Below the pieces are notes generated by a model that had not been told where the DNA came from, did no database searches, and saw nothing but the letters and a program-made list of their open reading frames with translations. From assembly GCF_018687675.1 (NCBI RefSeq), contig NZ_CP061302.1:1748192-1812191 (forward strand): a stretch of 64,000 bases of DNA, written 5' to 3'. Within the stretch, counting starts at the first letter, position 1. Every line of letters begins with the position of its first letter. The DNA is from Polynucleobacter sp. MG-Unter2-18. Its GTDB lineage: Bacteria; Pseudomonadota; Gammaproteobacteria; Burkholderiales; Burkholderiaceae. Positions 17,254-25,851 of this stretch are shown here, piece by piece. The position numbers and the translations under genes are program-made.

Positions 17254-18852
17254 ATGCAACAAAAATGGGGAATTCGAGGGATGGCGGTAGCGCCACACTC
17301 ACTGGCATCTGAATCAGCATTGGCAGTACTGCGTGAGGGTGGTAATGCATTAGAGGCAATGGTTGCAGCTGCAGCGACTATTGCTGTCGTCTACCCCCAC
17401 ATGAATTCCATTGGTGGTGACTCTTTCTGGGTGATTCACTCTCCCGGAAAAGCTATGGGCGGAATTGATGCCTGTGGCGCAGCAGCTGGTTTAGCGACTA
17501 AACAGTGGTACGCAGAGCGTGGCATCACCACTACCATTCCTTTTAGGGGTGCCATCGCAGCCAATACGGTTGCAGGCACTATCTCTGGTTGGGGCGCTGC
17601 TCAGAAACTATCGCAAAAAGGTTTAGGTGGAAGACTTCCACTCTCCCGCTTGTTAGTAGATGCTATTCACTATGCTGAAGCGGGTGTGCCAGTTACTCAC
17701 AGTCAATCAAGCTTGACTGAAAAAAAGAGGGTGGAGTTAAGCCCTATTCCCGGATTTACAGAGACATTCTTAGTAGATGGTAAGGCCCCTGAAATAGGTA
17801 GTATTTTTAAACAAGATCGTCTTGCAAAAACCTTACGGCAAATCTCGCGCAAGGGAACAGAAGATTACTACCGTGGTGATTTAGCCAAATTACTTGCCAA
17901 GGAACTCACAGATATCGGCAGCCCTCTCAGGTTGTCGGATCTGCATCGCCATCAAGCCAAGCTCATTGACCCGCTTGAACTCAAACATAGCGTGGGCAAT
18001 ATCTACAACATGACACCGCCAACTCAAGGCGTCGTTTCTTTGATGATCATCGGCATCCTGGACCAACTTAATCTCAAGCGCTTTAAAGTCGACAGCGCCG
18101 AATATGTTCACCACTGTGTTGAGGCCACCAAGCAAGCCTTCATGGTCAGAGATAAATATGTGACTGATCCTGCTTATATGACAAAGCATGCTCAATCTTT
18201 CTTGTCCCCTGACTTTTTAAAGAAGCTGGCAAAAAATATTGATCCTGAAAAAGCATTACCTTGGGGTCAGGGTAAAGGGCCGGCCGATACGATTTGGATG
18301 GGGGTGATTGATGGCAATGGAAATGGTGTTTCCTTTATTCAAAGTATTTATCACGAGTTTGGCGCCGGCATCGTTCTACCCAAGTCTGGTGTGAACTGGC
18401 AGAACCGAGGTTGCAGCTTCTCGCTGGATCCAAAGACACTCAATCACCTTGAGCCCTATCGAAAACCATTCCATACATTGAACCCGGCCATGGCTTTGTT
18501 TAAGGATGGTCGGTCCATGGTGTACGGCACGATGGGTGGCGATGGCCAACCTCAAACTCAGTGTGCAGTCTTTACTCGCACAGCGACATATGGCCTAGAC
18601 CCACAAGATGCGATTAGCCGTCCACGTTGGCTGCTTGGCAGGACCTGGGGACAAACCAGCGACAGTTTGAAATTAGAATCACGCTTCACTCCTTGGGTTG
18701 CCAAAGAGCTTCATGCTCTAGGACATGAGATTGAAATGCTCGATACCTTTGATGAAACCGTTGGCCATGCTGGCTGCATTATTCGGGATCCATCAGGCAC
18801 GCTACATGGCGGCTGGGATCCCCGCAGTGATGGCGCAGTTAGCGCGTTTTAG
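17254..18852 (+). CDS. ggt: Gamma-glutamyltransferase family protein (cytoplasmic)
   Basis: N-terminal nucleophile hydrolase of the gamma-glutamyltranspeptidase family, 532 residues. The family start GMAVAPHSLASESALAVLREGGNALEAMVAAAATIAVVYPHMNSIGGDSFW is clear. The autoprocessing site and nucleophile correspond to Thr346 in GPADTIWMGVIDGNGNGVSF, and TMGGDGQPQTQ follows in the small subunit. There is no signal peptide, unlike periplasmic E. coli Ggt, so it should act in the cytoplasm. It lies 37 bp after the TRAP permease gene and may hydrolyse something the transporter brings in. Relatives include amidases and cephalosporin acylases, so the substrate is open. Confidence 0.88.
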   Translation: MQQKWGIRGMAVAPHSLASESALAVLREGGNALEAMVAAAATIAVVYPHMNSIGGDSFWVIHSPGKAMGGIDACGAAAGLATKQWYAERGITTTIPFRGAIAANTVAGTISGWGAAQKLSQKGLGGRLPLSRLLVDAIHYAEAGVPVTHSQSSLTEKKRVELSPIPGFTETFLVDGKAPEIGSIFKQDRLAKTLRQISRKGTEDYYRGDLAKLLAKELTDIGSPLRLSDLHRHQAKLIDPLELKHSVGNIYNMTPPTQGVVSLMIIGILDQLNLKRFKVDSAEYVHHCVEATKQAFMVRDKYVTDPAYMTKHAQSFLSPDFLKKLAKNIDPEKALPWGQGKGPADTIWMGVIDGNGNGVSFIQSIYHEFGAGIVLPKSGVNWQNRGCSFSLDPKTLNHLEPYRKPFHTLNPAMALFKDGRSMVYGTMGGDGQPQTQCAVFTRTATYGLDPQDAISRPRWLLGRTWGQTSDSLKLESRFTPWVAKELHALGHEIEMLDTFDETVGHAGCIIRDPSGTLHGGWDPRSDGAVSAF

Positions 18853-19468
18853 TAATAAATAATTTCGGTACGCGCAGATCCCAGTAAATGGCAGCTGCCC
18901 GTAACCCAAAAATAGCTAGCATGCACATCACCGATCCCTCTAGTGTGTAGGTTGGGAAGAAATTCAGAATCAGGACATAGATACAGCAACCCAAGGTAAC
19001 AGGGATTGCATACAGTTCATGTGACATCAATAAGGTTTTTCTGCCTGCCAAAATATCGCGTAGCAAGCCACCACCAATTGCAGTGACCACTCCCAGAATC
19101 ACAGGAGCAACCGGCAACCCAAAGTCTAGGTTCCAGGCTTTATCTGCTCCCTGAATGCCAAACAAAGCTGCGCCAAGTCCATCGATATAGAGCATCCAGC
19201 GATAAATCTGCGGCTGCGTAAAAAAAGATTCCGCCACAAAAGTCACGACGCACGCGGCCAAGGCCACCCAGATATAAATTTGAGCAATTGACCAAAATGC
19301 AGGGACCTCCAAAATGATGTCACGCAGTGTTCCGCCACCAATGGCGGTAATCACACCTAGCACCATGACGCCAAAAAGATCGACACCCCGATCAGCAATA
19401 GCGAGTACACCAGTGACTGCAAAAGCAACCGTGGCAATGATGCCAATCCAGAAATTAATTTGATCCAT
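18839..19468 (-). CDS. TRIC/UPF0126 family membrane protein (YicG-like)
   Basis: A 209-residue protein made of two repeats of three hydrophobic helices, each with the motif AIGGGxxRDI (ITAIGGGTLRDIILEVPAFW and VTAIGGGLLRDILAGRKTLLM). This is the signature of prokaryotic trimeric intracellular cation channels (UPF0126/YadS/YicG); some homologues have been tied to glycine uptake. The 3' end overlaps the ggt 3' end by 14 bp in convergent orientation. No terminator is visible between them. Confidence 0.9.
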   Translation of the reverse strand: MDQINFWIGIIATVAFAVTGVLAIADRGVDLFGVMVLGVITAIGGGTLRDIILEVPAFWSIAQIYIWVALAACVVTFVAESFFTQPQIYRWMLYIDGLGAALFGIQGADKAWNLDFGLPVAPVILGVVTAIGGGLLRDILAGRKTLLMSHELYAIPVTLGCCIYVLILNFFPTYTLEGSVMCMLAIFGLRAAAIYWDLRVPKLFITKTR

Positions 19469-19549
19469 AGTGACTAGTTTAAATCACCGACACCAGTCAT
19501 TCAATGAAGTCCTGAATATACTGAGGGTAATGCCATCAAGGAATCTTTT

Positions 19550-20230
19550 ATGAAAACTCAGTTGTATAGCTTTTGGCGAAGCTCAGCAGCCTTTCGGGTG
19601 CGCATTGTCCTGAACTTAAAAGGCATGGATTATGAAGTGATTCCAATACATCTGGTGAAGAATGGTGGCGGACAAAGCACTCCAGAATATGCAAGTAAAA
19701 ATCCCAATCGCTTGGTGCCCCTCTATACCGATGGTTCTCACACCATTCACCAATCGCTCGCCATCATTGAATATTTAGAAGAGATTCAGCCGCATCCTCC
19801 GCTACTACCCCAAACGCCAATCGATCGAGCGTGGGTACGCTCAGTAGCCATGGATATCGCTATGGAAATTCACCCACTGAATAATGTAAGGGTGTTGCGC
19901 TATCTCATGAAAACTTTAGGCGTGAGTGCAGAAGCAAAAGATGCCTGGGGTCATCATTGGATAGTTTTGGGTTTAGAAAGTCTAGAAAAGCAATTGAGCG
20001 TTGATGCGAGAGTCGGTCGTTTTGCTTGTGGAGATCAACCTGGCTTGATTGATATTTGCTTAGTGCCGCAAATTTTTAATGCGCTCAGTACCAAGATCGA
20101 TATGACGAGCTACCCAACACTCATGAAGATATTTCATCAATGTATGACGCTACCCGCATTTATTGATGCCTCTTGGGAAAAGCAAATTGATGCGGAGGGA
20201 TTAAACCCCCTTACTCCACCAAAGGAATAG
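19550..20230 (+). CDS. maiA: Maleylacetoacetate isomerase / zeta-class glutathione S-transferase
   Basis: A 226-residue cytosolic GST that isomerises maleylacetoacetate (tyrosine degradation) or maleylpyruvate using glutathione. The zeta-class active-site motif SSAAFRVRIVLNLKG is at residues 11-25, with NPNRLVPLYTDGSHTIHQSLAIIEYLEE completing the thioredoxin-fold domain. The C-terminal all-helical domain contains GDQPGLIDICLVPQIFNA. No homogentisate or gentisate genes are next to it, so the physiological substrate is not fixed by context. The last 30 bp overlap the convergent AEC gene. Confidence 0.88.
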   Translation: MKTQLYSFWRSSAAFRVRIVLNLKGMDYEVIPIHLVKNGGGQSTPEYASKNPNRLVPLYTDGSHTIHQSLAIIEYLEEIQPHPPLLPQTPIDRAWVRSVAMDIAMEIHPLNNVRVLRYLMKTLGVSAEAKDAWGHHWIVLGLESLEKQLSVDARVGRFACGDQPGLIDICLVPQIFNALSTKIDMTSYPTLMKIFHQCMTLPAFIDASWEKQIDAEGLNPLTPPKE

Positions 20231-21130
20231 TGACAGCGTTAACAAAGATCCCACTGTGGTTAAGAGCACCACTCGTGAAATAATTCTGCCTTCTGCGTTG
20301 TAATACTGAGCCAACATGAACGGGCCCGTGCCTGTAGGAAGGGCTGCCAGAATCACAACGGCATTCACCCATAAGGTGGGTAAGTCCAAAATTGGTCCGG
20401 CTATGACCCAAGCAACTACAGGCTGAATAATCAGTTTTGCAAAAGTAATCCCCCACGCCTGTTGAGGTGCTGAATTTTCTTTTTGCATCAAAAACAAACC
20501 AATAGAGACTAAAGCACAAGGCGTTGCAGCCGCAGCCAAGAAAGAAATCACTTGCGCTAATGGGTCATACAAAACCAAGTCTGTAGAAGACCATAACAAA
20601 CCTGCCACCGGAGCAATCAATAGTGGATTGGTACAAAGTGACTTCAGCACACTCCAAACAATCTCATGGGATTTTTTGTGGGACTGTATACCAACCTCAA
20701 TGAGGACTGTTGCAATTGCAAACATTACAAACACAATAAAGGTTGCAATGATTGCTGGCGCCAGACCATCTTGACCGAGCGCCAAAACGCAGAGCGGAAT
20801 ACCCATGTATCCCGTATTCGAATACGACGCACTCAGCCCTGAAAAACTAGCGCTCGCTAAATCTCGATTACGTACCCAAGTGATTGCCAATACAAAAATA
20901 AATACCACCAAGCAACTCAGAAAAAAAGCGGTAATAAACCCTGGCTGCCAAAGCGTTTGCCAACTGCTACTTGAAGCAAAATTAAATAACTGAGCAGGTA
21001 GCGCAAGCCAAACGACAAAGCGATTTAACTCGATGGATGCACTCTCACCTAATTTGCCTGTACGTCCACAAACATAGCCAATCAGAATGAGGGCAAATAC
21101 CGGAAAGACTACATTAAAAACATAGAACAA
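20201..21130 (-). CDS. AEC family transporter (auxin efflux carrier-like permease)
   Basis: A 309-residue inner-membrane protein with about ten hydrophobic segments in two halves. The family's N-terminal pattern VVFPVFALILIGYVCGRTGKLGESASIELNRFVVWLALPAQLF and SASYSNTGYMGIPLCVLALGQ place it with the AEC carriers, which include bacterial malate/malonate permeases (MdcF, MleP). The C-terminal half contains VNAVVILAALPTGTGPFMLAQYYN. Substrate unknown. Starts 20 bp after the gamma-carbonic anhydrase gene and may be cotranscribed with it. Confidence 0.87.
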   Translation of the reverse strand: MFYVFNVVFPVFALILIGYVCGRTGKLGESASIELNRFVVWLALPAQLFNFASSSSWQTLWQPGFITAFFLSCLVVFIFVLAITWVRNRDLASASFSGLSASYSNTGYMGIPLCVLALGQDGLAPAIIATFIVFVMFAIATVLIEVGIQSHKKSHEIVWSVLKSLCTNPLLIAPVAGLLWSSTDLVLYDPLAQVISFLAAAATPCALVSIGLFLMQKENSAPQQAWGITFAKLIIQPVVAWVIAGPILDLPTLWVNAVVILAALPTGTGPFMLAQYYNAEGRIISRVVLLTTVGSLLTLSLFLWWSKGV

Positions 21131-21150
21131 TTTAGGTGGGCTTTTTTAGA

Positions 21151-21675
21151 TCAGGCAATTTTCTTCAGAGTCAGCCGATATCGCTGCGCATTTTTTATGT
21201 AACGACCAGCAATATCTTCAATGCCAGCAATTTGCTCTGGAGTCAGCGTCTTCACTGCTTTGGCAGGTGAACCCAAAATCATCGAGCCGTCAGGAAATTC
21301 TTTACCCTCAGTGACCAATGCTCCGGCACCCACTAAACAGTTCTTACCAATTTTGGCACCATTCAAAATCACGGCGCCAATACCAATCAAACTGCCATCA
21401 CCAATTTGACAGCCGTGAAGCATCACTTGATGTCCAACGGTAACGTGCTTACCAAGGATGAGGGGATAACCAGGGTCAGTATGCAAGATAGAGGCATCTT
21501 GCACATTACTGCCCTCGCCAATTTGTATCAGATCGTTATCGCCACGGATCACGACCTTGGGCCATACACTCGTATTTTGATGAAGTTCTACCCTACCGAT
21601 GACTTCTGCACTCTCGGCAACCCAAGCTCCATCGTCTAAGCGGGGAGCATTTCCATCTAGTTCAAATATAGCCAT
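21151..21675 (-). CDS. Gamma-class carbonic anhydrase family protein (YrdA/PaaY-like)
   Basis: A 174-residue left-handed beta-helix protein with hexapeptide repeats ([41 protein letters not shown]). Zinc ligand candidates are the His residues in [33 protein letters not shown]-terminal helix completes the family fold. Related proteins include Cam-type carbonic anhydrases, YrdA and PaaY thioesterases, so activity is uncertain. The N-terminus [27 protein letters not shown] is typical, which supports the start. Confidence 0.88.
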   Translation of the reverse strand: MAIFELDGNAPRLDDGAWVAESAEVIGRVELHQNTSVWPKVVIRGDNDLIQIGEGSNVQDASILHTDPGYPLILGKHVTVGHQVMLHGCQIGDGSLIGIGAVILNGAKIGKNCLVGAGALVTEGKEFPDGSMILGSPAKAVKTLTPEQIAGIEDIAGRYIKNAQRYRLTLKKIA

Positions 21676-21710
21676 GACTCATTATAGGTAATGGCTATAT
21701 TTAAGACAGC

Positions 21711-22928
21711 CTACCAGTTGGACTCGCGATCAGGAGAAGAAGAAATCCGGTGAATACTTAAATCAGCACCTTCGTACTCGTCTTCTTGTGACATCCGGAT
21801 ACCTAAAATAGCTTTTAGCAAACCATAGACCACAAAACCACTGACGAGAGCAATAACAACCCCCAAGCCAGTTCCAATCAACTGCCCCAAGAAAGTCACT
21901 CCACCAAGACCTCCTAATGCTTTTGCCCCAAAAATACCTGCAGCTAAGCCACCCCATAAACCGCATAAGCCATGCAGCGGCCAGACGCCCAACACATCGT
22001 CGATTTTCCAGCGGTTTTGCACCAAGGTAAACATGTATACAAAGAGAGCGCCAGCAATTAAGCCAACTACCAAAGCGCCCATCGGGTGCATTAGATCTGA
22101 GCCAGCACAAACCGCTACCAAGCCAGCTAATGGCCCGTTATAGGTAAAGCCTGGATCATTACGACCAATTACCCATGCAGCTAAAGTGCCGCCAACCATC
22201 GCCATCAGAGAATTCATAGCCACTAAGCCACTGACTTTATCAATAGTCTGTGCACTCATGACGTTAAATCCAAACCAACCTACCGCCAGAATCCAAGCAC
22301 CCAATGCCAAGAATGGAATGCTAGATGGTGGATGCGCAGCCACATTGCCATCCTTGGTGTAGCGACCACGACGGGCGCCCAAGAGAATGATGGCTGGCAA
22401 TGCAATCCAACCACCCACTGCATGCACTACAACTGATCCAGCAAAATCATGAAACTCTTCACCAGTCAATGCCTTGATCCACGCCTGAATACCGTAATGC
22501 TGATTCCAAGTAATACCCTCGAAAAAGGGGTAAATGAAACCCACCAAAATAAAAGTAGCAATCAGTTGAGGATTGAACTTCGCACGCTCCGCAATACCGC
22601 CAGAGATAATGGCTGGAATAGCAGCGGCAAAAGTCAGCAAGAAAAAGAATTTGACGAGTTCATAGCCGTTTTTCTCGGCTAAGATTTCGGCACCAGAGAA
22701 AAAGTCAACGCCGTAAGCAATGCTGTACCCGATAAAGAAATAGGCAATGGTTGACACGGCAAAGTCCACCAAGATTTTGACTAAAGCATTTACTTGGTTT
22801 TTTTTGCGTACCGTGCCCAGCTCAAGAAATGCAAATCCTGCATGCATAGCCAAGACCATGATTGCGCCGAGCAAAATAAATAGGACATCACTGCCTGATT
22901 TCAAAGTTTCCACCGAATAACTCCCCAT
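21711..22928 (-). CDS. amt: Ammonium transporter (Amt family)
   Basis: A 405-residue ammonium channel of the inner membrane with eleven expected helices. Characteristic segments are FVILLGAIMVLAMHAGFAFLELGTVRKKN, GGIAERAKF, the first pore His in FHDFAGSVVVHAVGGWIALP and the second in WPLHGLCGLWGGLAAGIF. Starting at MGSYSVETLKSGSDVLF (22928) gives the usual N-terminus; another ATG at 22973 would add 15 residues. No glnK gene adjoins it. A hairpin overlaps the proposed start codon and an NtrC-like palindrome lies upstream, both listed separately, and they suggest nitrogen control. Confidence 0.9.
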   Translation of the reverse strand: MGSYSVETLKSGSDVLFILLGAIMVLAMHAGFAFLELGTVRKKNQVNALVKILVDFAVSTIAYFFIGYSIAYGVDFFSGAEILAEKNGYELVKFFFLLTFAAAIPAIISGGIAERAKFNPQLIATFILVGFIYPFFEGITWNQHYGIQAWIKALTGEEFHDFAGSVVVHAVGGWIALPAIILLGARRGRYTKDGNVAAHPPSSIPFLALGAWILAVGWFGFNVMSAQTIDKVSGLVAMNSLMAMVGGTLAAWVIGRNDPGFTYNGPLAGLVAVCAGSDLMHPMGALVVGLIAGALFVYMFTLVQNRWKIDDVLGVWPLHGLCGLWGGLAAGIFGAKALGGLGGVTFLGQLIGTGLGVVIALVSGFVVYGLLKAILGIRMSQEDEYEGADLSIHRISSSPDRESNW

Positions 22929-22950
22929 ATTTTTTGCATCATTATGGGGA
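22922..22950 (-). promoter_or_regulatory. Hairpin covering the amt start codon
   Basis: On the minus strand TCCCCATA (22950-22943) pairs perfectly with TATGGGGA (22929-22922) over 8 bp with a 13-nt loop. The 3' arm contains the proposed ATG at 22928, and no good Shine-Dalgarno is visible before it. If transcribed, the mRNA would hide its own start codon, a possible translational switch. It could also be chance or mean that translation starts upstream at 22973. Confidence 0.4.
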
Positions 22951-22976
22951 ATATTCAGGTTGCATTTGAACATCTA

Positions 22977-23005
22977 TGCACTTATTTAGTGCAATTTAAT
23001 ACCCT
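22977..23005 (-). promoter_or_regulatory. NtrC-like palindrome with possible -24/-12 element upstream of amt
   Basis: TGCACTTATTTAGTGCA at 22977-22993 has the TGCAC-N7-GTGCA layout of NtrC enhancer sites. On the minus strand GG-N10-GC (23004-22991, with TTGCA at the GC end) resembles a weak sigma-54 -24/-12 promoter, although -24 reads AGG rather than TGG. The two overlap, which is unusual since NtrC sites normally lie further upstream. The nitrogen link is suggested mainly by the gene it precedes. Confidence 0.4.
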
Positions 23006-23050
23006 CTCCATGGTTTATGATTAAATTTACATACATCCAAGGGAGAACCC

Positions 23051-23413
23051 GTGAAAAAAGTTTTAATTCTATTGGCCGCTTTAGGCGCATTTTCTAGCTT
23101 AGCTCAGGCCCAAGAAAAAATTCAGGTGCTAAGCACCCAAGAACTCGTCAATGTTTGCAAAACACCCGCAAGCCCAGAATCTCGTAGTTTTTGCGTAGGC
23201 TATACAACGGCCATTTACGATACTTATTTGGCTACACGCCACCCACAGCGCGCCAAGCCATATATTTGCGTAAAGCAACCAGCGCCGTCTCGTGACGAAG
23301 TGATTGATGATTTTGTGAAATTTGGCCAATCCAATCAACAAACGGCTGACAAGCCAGCAGCAGGTGTTTTCTTGGGCTTTTTGGCATCACGCTTTCCTTG
23401 CGCCAAAAAATAA
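23051..23413 (+). CDS. Exported Rap1a/Tai-like domain protein
   Basis: A 120-residue protein with a Sec signal peptide (LILLAALGAFSSLAQA, cleaved before QEK). The mature part has four Cys in the Rap1a/Tai pattern: ELVNVCKTP, SRSFCVGYTTAIYDTYLA, PYICVKQPAPSRDEVIDDF and the C-terminal FLASRFPCAKK. Known members are immunity proteins against type VI secretion amidases, but many genomes carry lone copies of unknown role. No effector or secretion gene is nearby here. The start follows GGGAGA. Confidence 0.75.
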   Translation: MKKVLILLAALGAFSSLAQAQEKIQVLSTQELVNVCKTPASPESRSFCVGYTTAIYDTYLATRHPQRAKPYICVKQPAPSRDEVIDDFVKFGQSNQQTADKPAAGVFLGFLASRFPCAKK

Positions 23414-23468
23414 GCTAAGTCACCAAGTTATTGAGCCAGTTTAATCTATAGACAAAGGAACAGTTGAT

Positions 23469-23756
23469 ATGAAAAAAATTATCGCTATCACTACCGCAAC
23501 CCTAGCAATCGCAGGTTGCTCCAACATGAGCAATACAGAACAACGTACTTTATCTGGCGCTAGTATCGGTGCAGCGGCCGGTGCAGTTGGTACAGCTATT
23601 TTCCACGGCAATCCAATCTGGGGTGCAGTCGGTGGCGCAGCAGTTGGTGCGGCTTCTGGTTACGTATACGATGCCTACAAAAAAGAGCAGGCTTCTGAAT
23701 ACAACTCTGGATATAACGCAGGCAAAAGCAATCAACCCGCTAAAGCTCCCCAGTAA
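23469..23756 (+). CDS. Glycine-zipper lipoprotein
   Basis: A 95-residue predicted lipoprotein. The signal MKKIIAITTATLAIAGC ends in a lipobox with Cys17. The mature part is a glycine-zipper hairpin (LSGASIGAAAGAVGTAIF ... WGAVGGAAVGAASGYVYDAYKK) like those of SlyB/YcfJ/osmotic lipoproteins, followed by a polar tail. It should be anchored in the outer or inner membrane; Ser at +2 favours the outer membrane. Lies 55 bp after the Rap1a-like gene with AAGGAA before its ATG. Exact role unknown. Confidence 0.8.
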   Translation: MKKIIAITTATLAIAGCSNMSNTEQRTLSGASIGAAAGAVGTAIFHGNPIWGAVGGAAVGAASGYVYDAYKKEQASEYNSGYNAGKSNQPAKAPQ

Positions 23757-23805
23757 TACTTAGCCAGCTTTACAGGCTAGATTCAATTCTAGTTGCAGCA
23801 AAACA

Positions 23806-23840
23806 AAAAACCCGACTTGCATACAGCAGGCCGGGTTTTT
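23806..23840. terminator. Bidirectional terminator between the lipoprotein gene and htpG
   Basis: The stem CCCGACTTGC (23811-23820) / GCAGGCCGGG (23826-23835) has one A-C mismatch and a 5-nt loop. It is flanked by AAAAAA on the left and TTTTT on the right, so each strand has a T-tract. It ends htpG on the minus strand and probably the two small exported-protein genes on the plus strand. Confidence 0.85.
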
Positions 23841-23858
23841 CTTTAAGACTTCAGCAAG

Positions 23859-25760
23859 CTATGAAAGTAATAGCTGGTTAATACGCTTTACATACGCGGC
23901 CGGATCATTCAATTGGCCACCCTCTGCCAAGAGCGCTTGATCAAACAAAACCTGAGTCCATTGATCAAAGTGCTGATCATCTGACTTCAACTTCAGGAGC
24001 AAAGGATGCTCAGGATTAATCTCCAAAATTGGTTTGGTATCTGGCGCTTGCTGGCCTGCCGCTTTTAGCATTCGCAATAAATTTCCAGATAGCTCGTTCT
24101 CATCAGAGACCAAGCATGCTGGAGAATCAGTCAAGCGGAATGTCACGCGCACATCTTTCACCTTGTCTTCCAAGGCCGCCTTCATACGATCGAGCAAGTC
24201 CTTGAAATTCTTCTCAGTTTCTTCATGCTCTTTCTTTTCCTTCTCGTCACTTAAGTTGCCAAGATCTAGACCACCTTTTGCTACCGAGGTCATGTGCTTG
24301 CCATCAAACTCAGTGAAGAAAGAAAGCATCCATTCATCTACTCGATCGGAGAGCAATAGGACCTCAACACCTTTCTTACGGAAGATCTCTAAATGCGGAC
24401 TATTTTTTGCGGCATTAAAGGTATCGCCAGTGACGTAATAAATCTTGTCTTGGCCCTCTTTCATCCGAGAAGCATATTCAGCCAAAGAAACGGTTTGATC
24501 TGCAGAGTCGGTTTGCGTACTTGCAAAACGCAAGAGCTTTAAGATGCGGTCTTGATTTGCTTGATCTTCACCAACACCCTCTTTAAGCACTTGTCCAAAC
24601 TGAGTCCAGAAGGTGCGGTACTTTTCTTTCTTGGCCTCATCATCGCTATTGGCTAGATCCTCAAGCATGCTCAGCACACGCTTAGTGGAGCTTTCGCGAA
24701 TGATTTTGACATCACGTGATTCCTGCAAAATTTCACGGGAGACATTCAAAGGAAGATCTGTGGAATCAATTACACCAGTAACAAAACGCAGATACATCGG
24801 CATTAATTGCTCGGCATCATCCATGATGAATACCCGCTTCACATACAACTTAATACCGCCACGCTTATTGCGATCCCACAAATCAAATGGTGCACGTGCA
24901 GGTACATACAGTAGTTGCGTAAATTCACTGCGGCCCTCCACTCGATTAAGGGAGTGGCATAAGGGATTTTCGTAATCATGAGACAAGTGCTTATAGAACT
25001 CGTCATACTGCTCTTGAGTAATCTCCGATTTGGAGCGTGCCCACAAAGCACTAGATTGATTAATACTCTCAAGCTCATCCTTAATGACTTGCTCTTTTTT
25101 ATCTGCATCCCACTCTTCTTTATTCATCTGAATCGGCAAAGAGATGTGATCAGAGTACTTACGAATGATTGACTTGAGCTTATGTGTAGAAAGGAAATCA
25201 TCCTCACCTTCACGTAAATGCATCGTGATCGAAGTCCCACGCTGTGGGCGATCAATACTTTCTACTGTAAATTCACCTGAACCATCAGACTCCCAACGAA
25301 CACCATCCGTAGCTGGCAGGCCTGCTCGACGCGTCTCTACTGTAATACGATCAGCTACGATAAAGGCTGAATAAAAGCCCACGCCAAACTGGCCAATTAA
25401 AGCGGCATCTTTTTGTTGATCACCAGAGAGCTTGGAGAAAAATTCTTTCGTACCAGAGCGAGCAATAGTTCCCAAATTAGAAATCACTTCATCGCGACTC
25501 ATGCCAATACCGTTATCTGAAATCGTGACAGTTCTAGTAGTCTTATCAAAACTAACCTTGATCCTCAGATCAGGATCGTCACCATACCAATCAGGATGCT
25601 CAATCCCCTCAAAGCGGAGCTTATCTGACGCATCAGATGCATTCGAGATCAACTCACGGAGAAAAATTTCCTTGTTGGAGTACAAGGAATGAATCATTAG
25701 TTGTAAAAGTTGCTTTACCTCGGCCTGAAAGCCTAAGGTTTCTTTGCTAGCTACTGTCAT
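23859..25760 (-). CDS. htpG: Molecular chaperone HtpG (Hsp90)
   Basis: Bacterial Hsp90, an ATP-driven dimeric chaperone of the cytoplasm. The ATG at 25760 ([29 protein letters not shown]) follows GAGGAAATACGT and is preferred over an in-frame start 21 bp upstream. The 633 residues show the GHKL ATPase motifs [42 protein letters not shown] and [15 protein letters not shown]. The middle-domain stretch [28 protein letters not shown] is complete. A sigma-32 promoter precedes it. Confidence 0.98.
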   Translation of the reverse strand: MTVASKETLGFQAEVKQLLQLMIHSLYSNKEIFLRELISNASDASDKLRFEGIEHPDWYGDDPDLRIKVSFDKTTRTVTISDNGIGMSRDEVISNLGTIARSGTKEFFSKLSGDQQKDAALIGQFGVGFYSAFIVADRITVETRRAGLPATDGVRWESDGSGEFTVESIDRPQRGTSITMHLREGEDDFLSTHKLKSIIRKYSDHISLPIQMNKEEWDADKKEQVIKDELESINQSSALWARSKSEITQEQYDEFYKHLSHDYENPLCHSLNRVEGRSEFTQLLYVPARAPFDLWDRNKRGGIKLYVKRVFIMDDAEQLMPMYLRFVTGVIDSTDLPLNVSREILQESRDVKIIRESSTKRVLSMLEDLANSDDEAKKEKYRTFWTQFGQVLKEGVGEDQANQDRILKLLRFASTQTDSADQTVSLAEYASRMKEGQDKIYYVTGDTFNAAKNSPHLEIFRKKGVEVLLLSDRVDEWMLSFFTEFDGKHMTSVAKGGLDLGNLSDEKEKKEHEETEKNFKDLLDRMKAALEDKVKDVRVTFRLTDSPACLVSDENELSGNLLRMLKAAGQQAPDTKPILEINPEHPLLLKLKSDDQHFDQWTQVLFDQALLAEGGQLNDPAAYVKRINQLLLS

Positions 25761-25805
25761 ACGTATTTCCTCTTCCCTCATTAATCAATGAACATCATCT
25801 CAAGT

Positions 25806-25833
25806 AAATGGGGCTTATTTAATGCATTTCAAG
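25806..25833 (-). promoter_or_regulatory. Sigma-32 heat-shock promoter of htpG
   Basis: On the minus strand CTTGAA (25833-25828) and CCCCATTT (25813-25806) are separated by 14 bp, which fits the sigma-32 consensus CTTGAA-N13-15-CCCCATNT at every fixed base. The predicted transcript start gives a leader of about 40 nt before the htpG ATG. The upstream rhodanese gene ends 19 bp before the promoter. Confidence 0.88.
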
Positions 25834-25851
25834 ATCCATACCAATAGAAAT

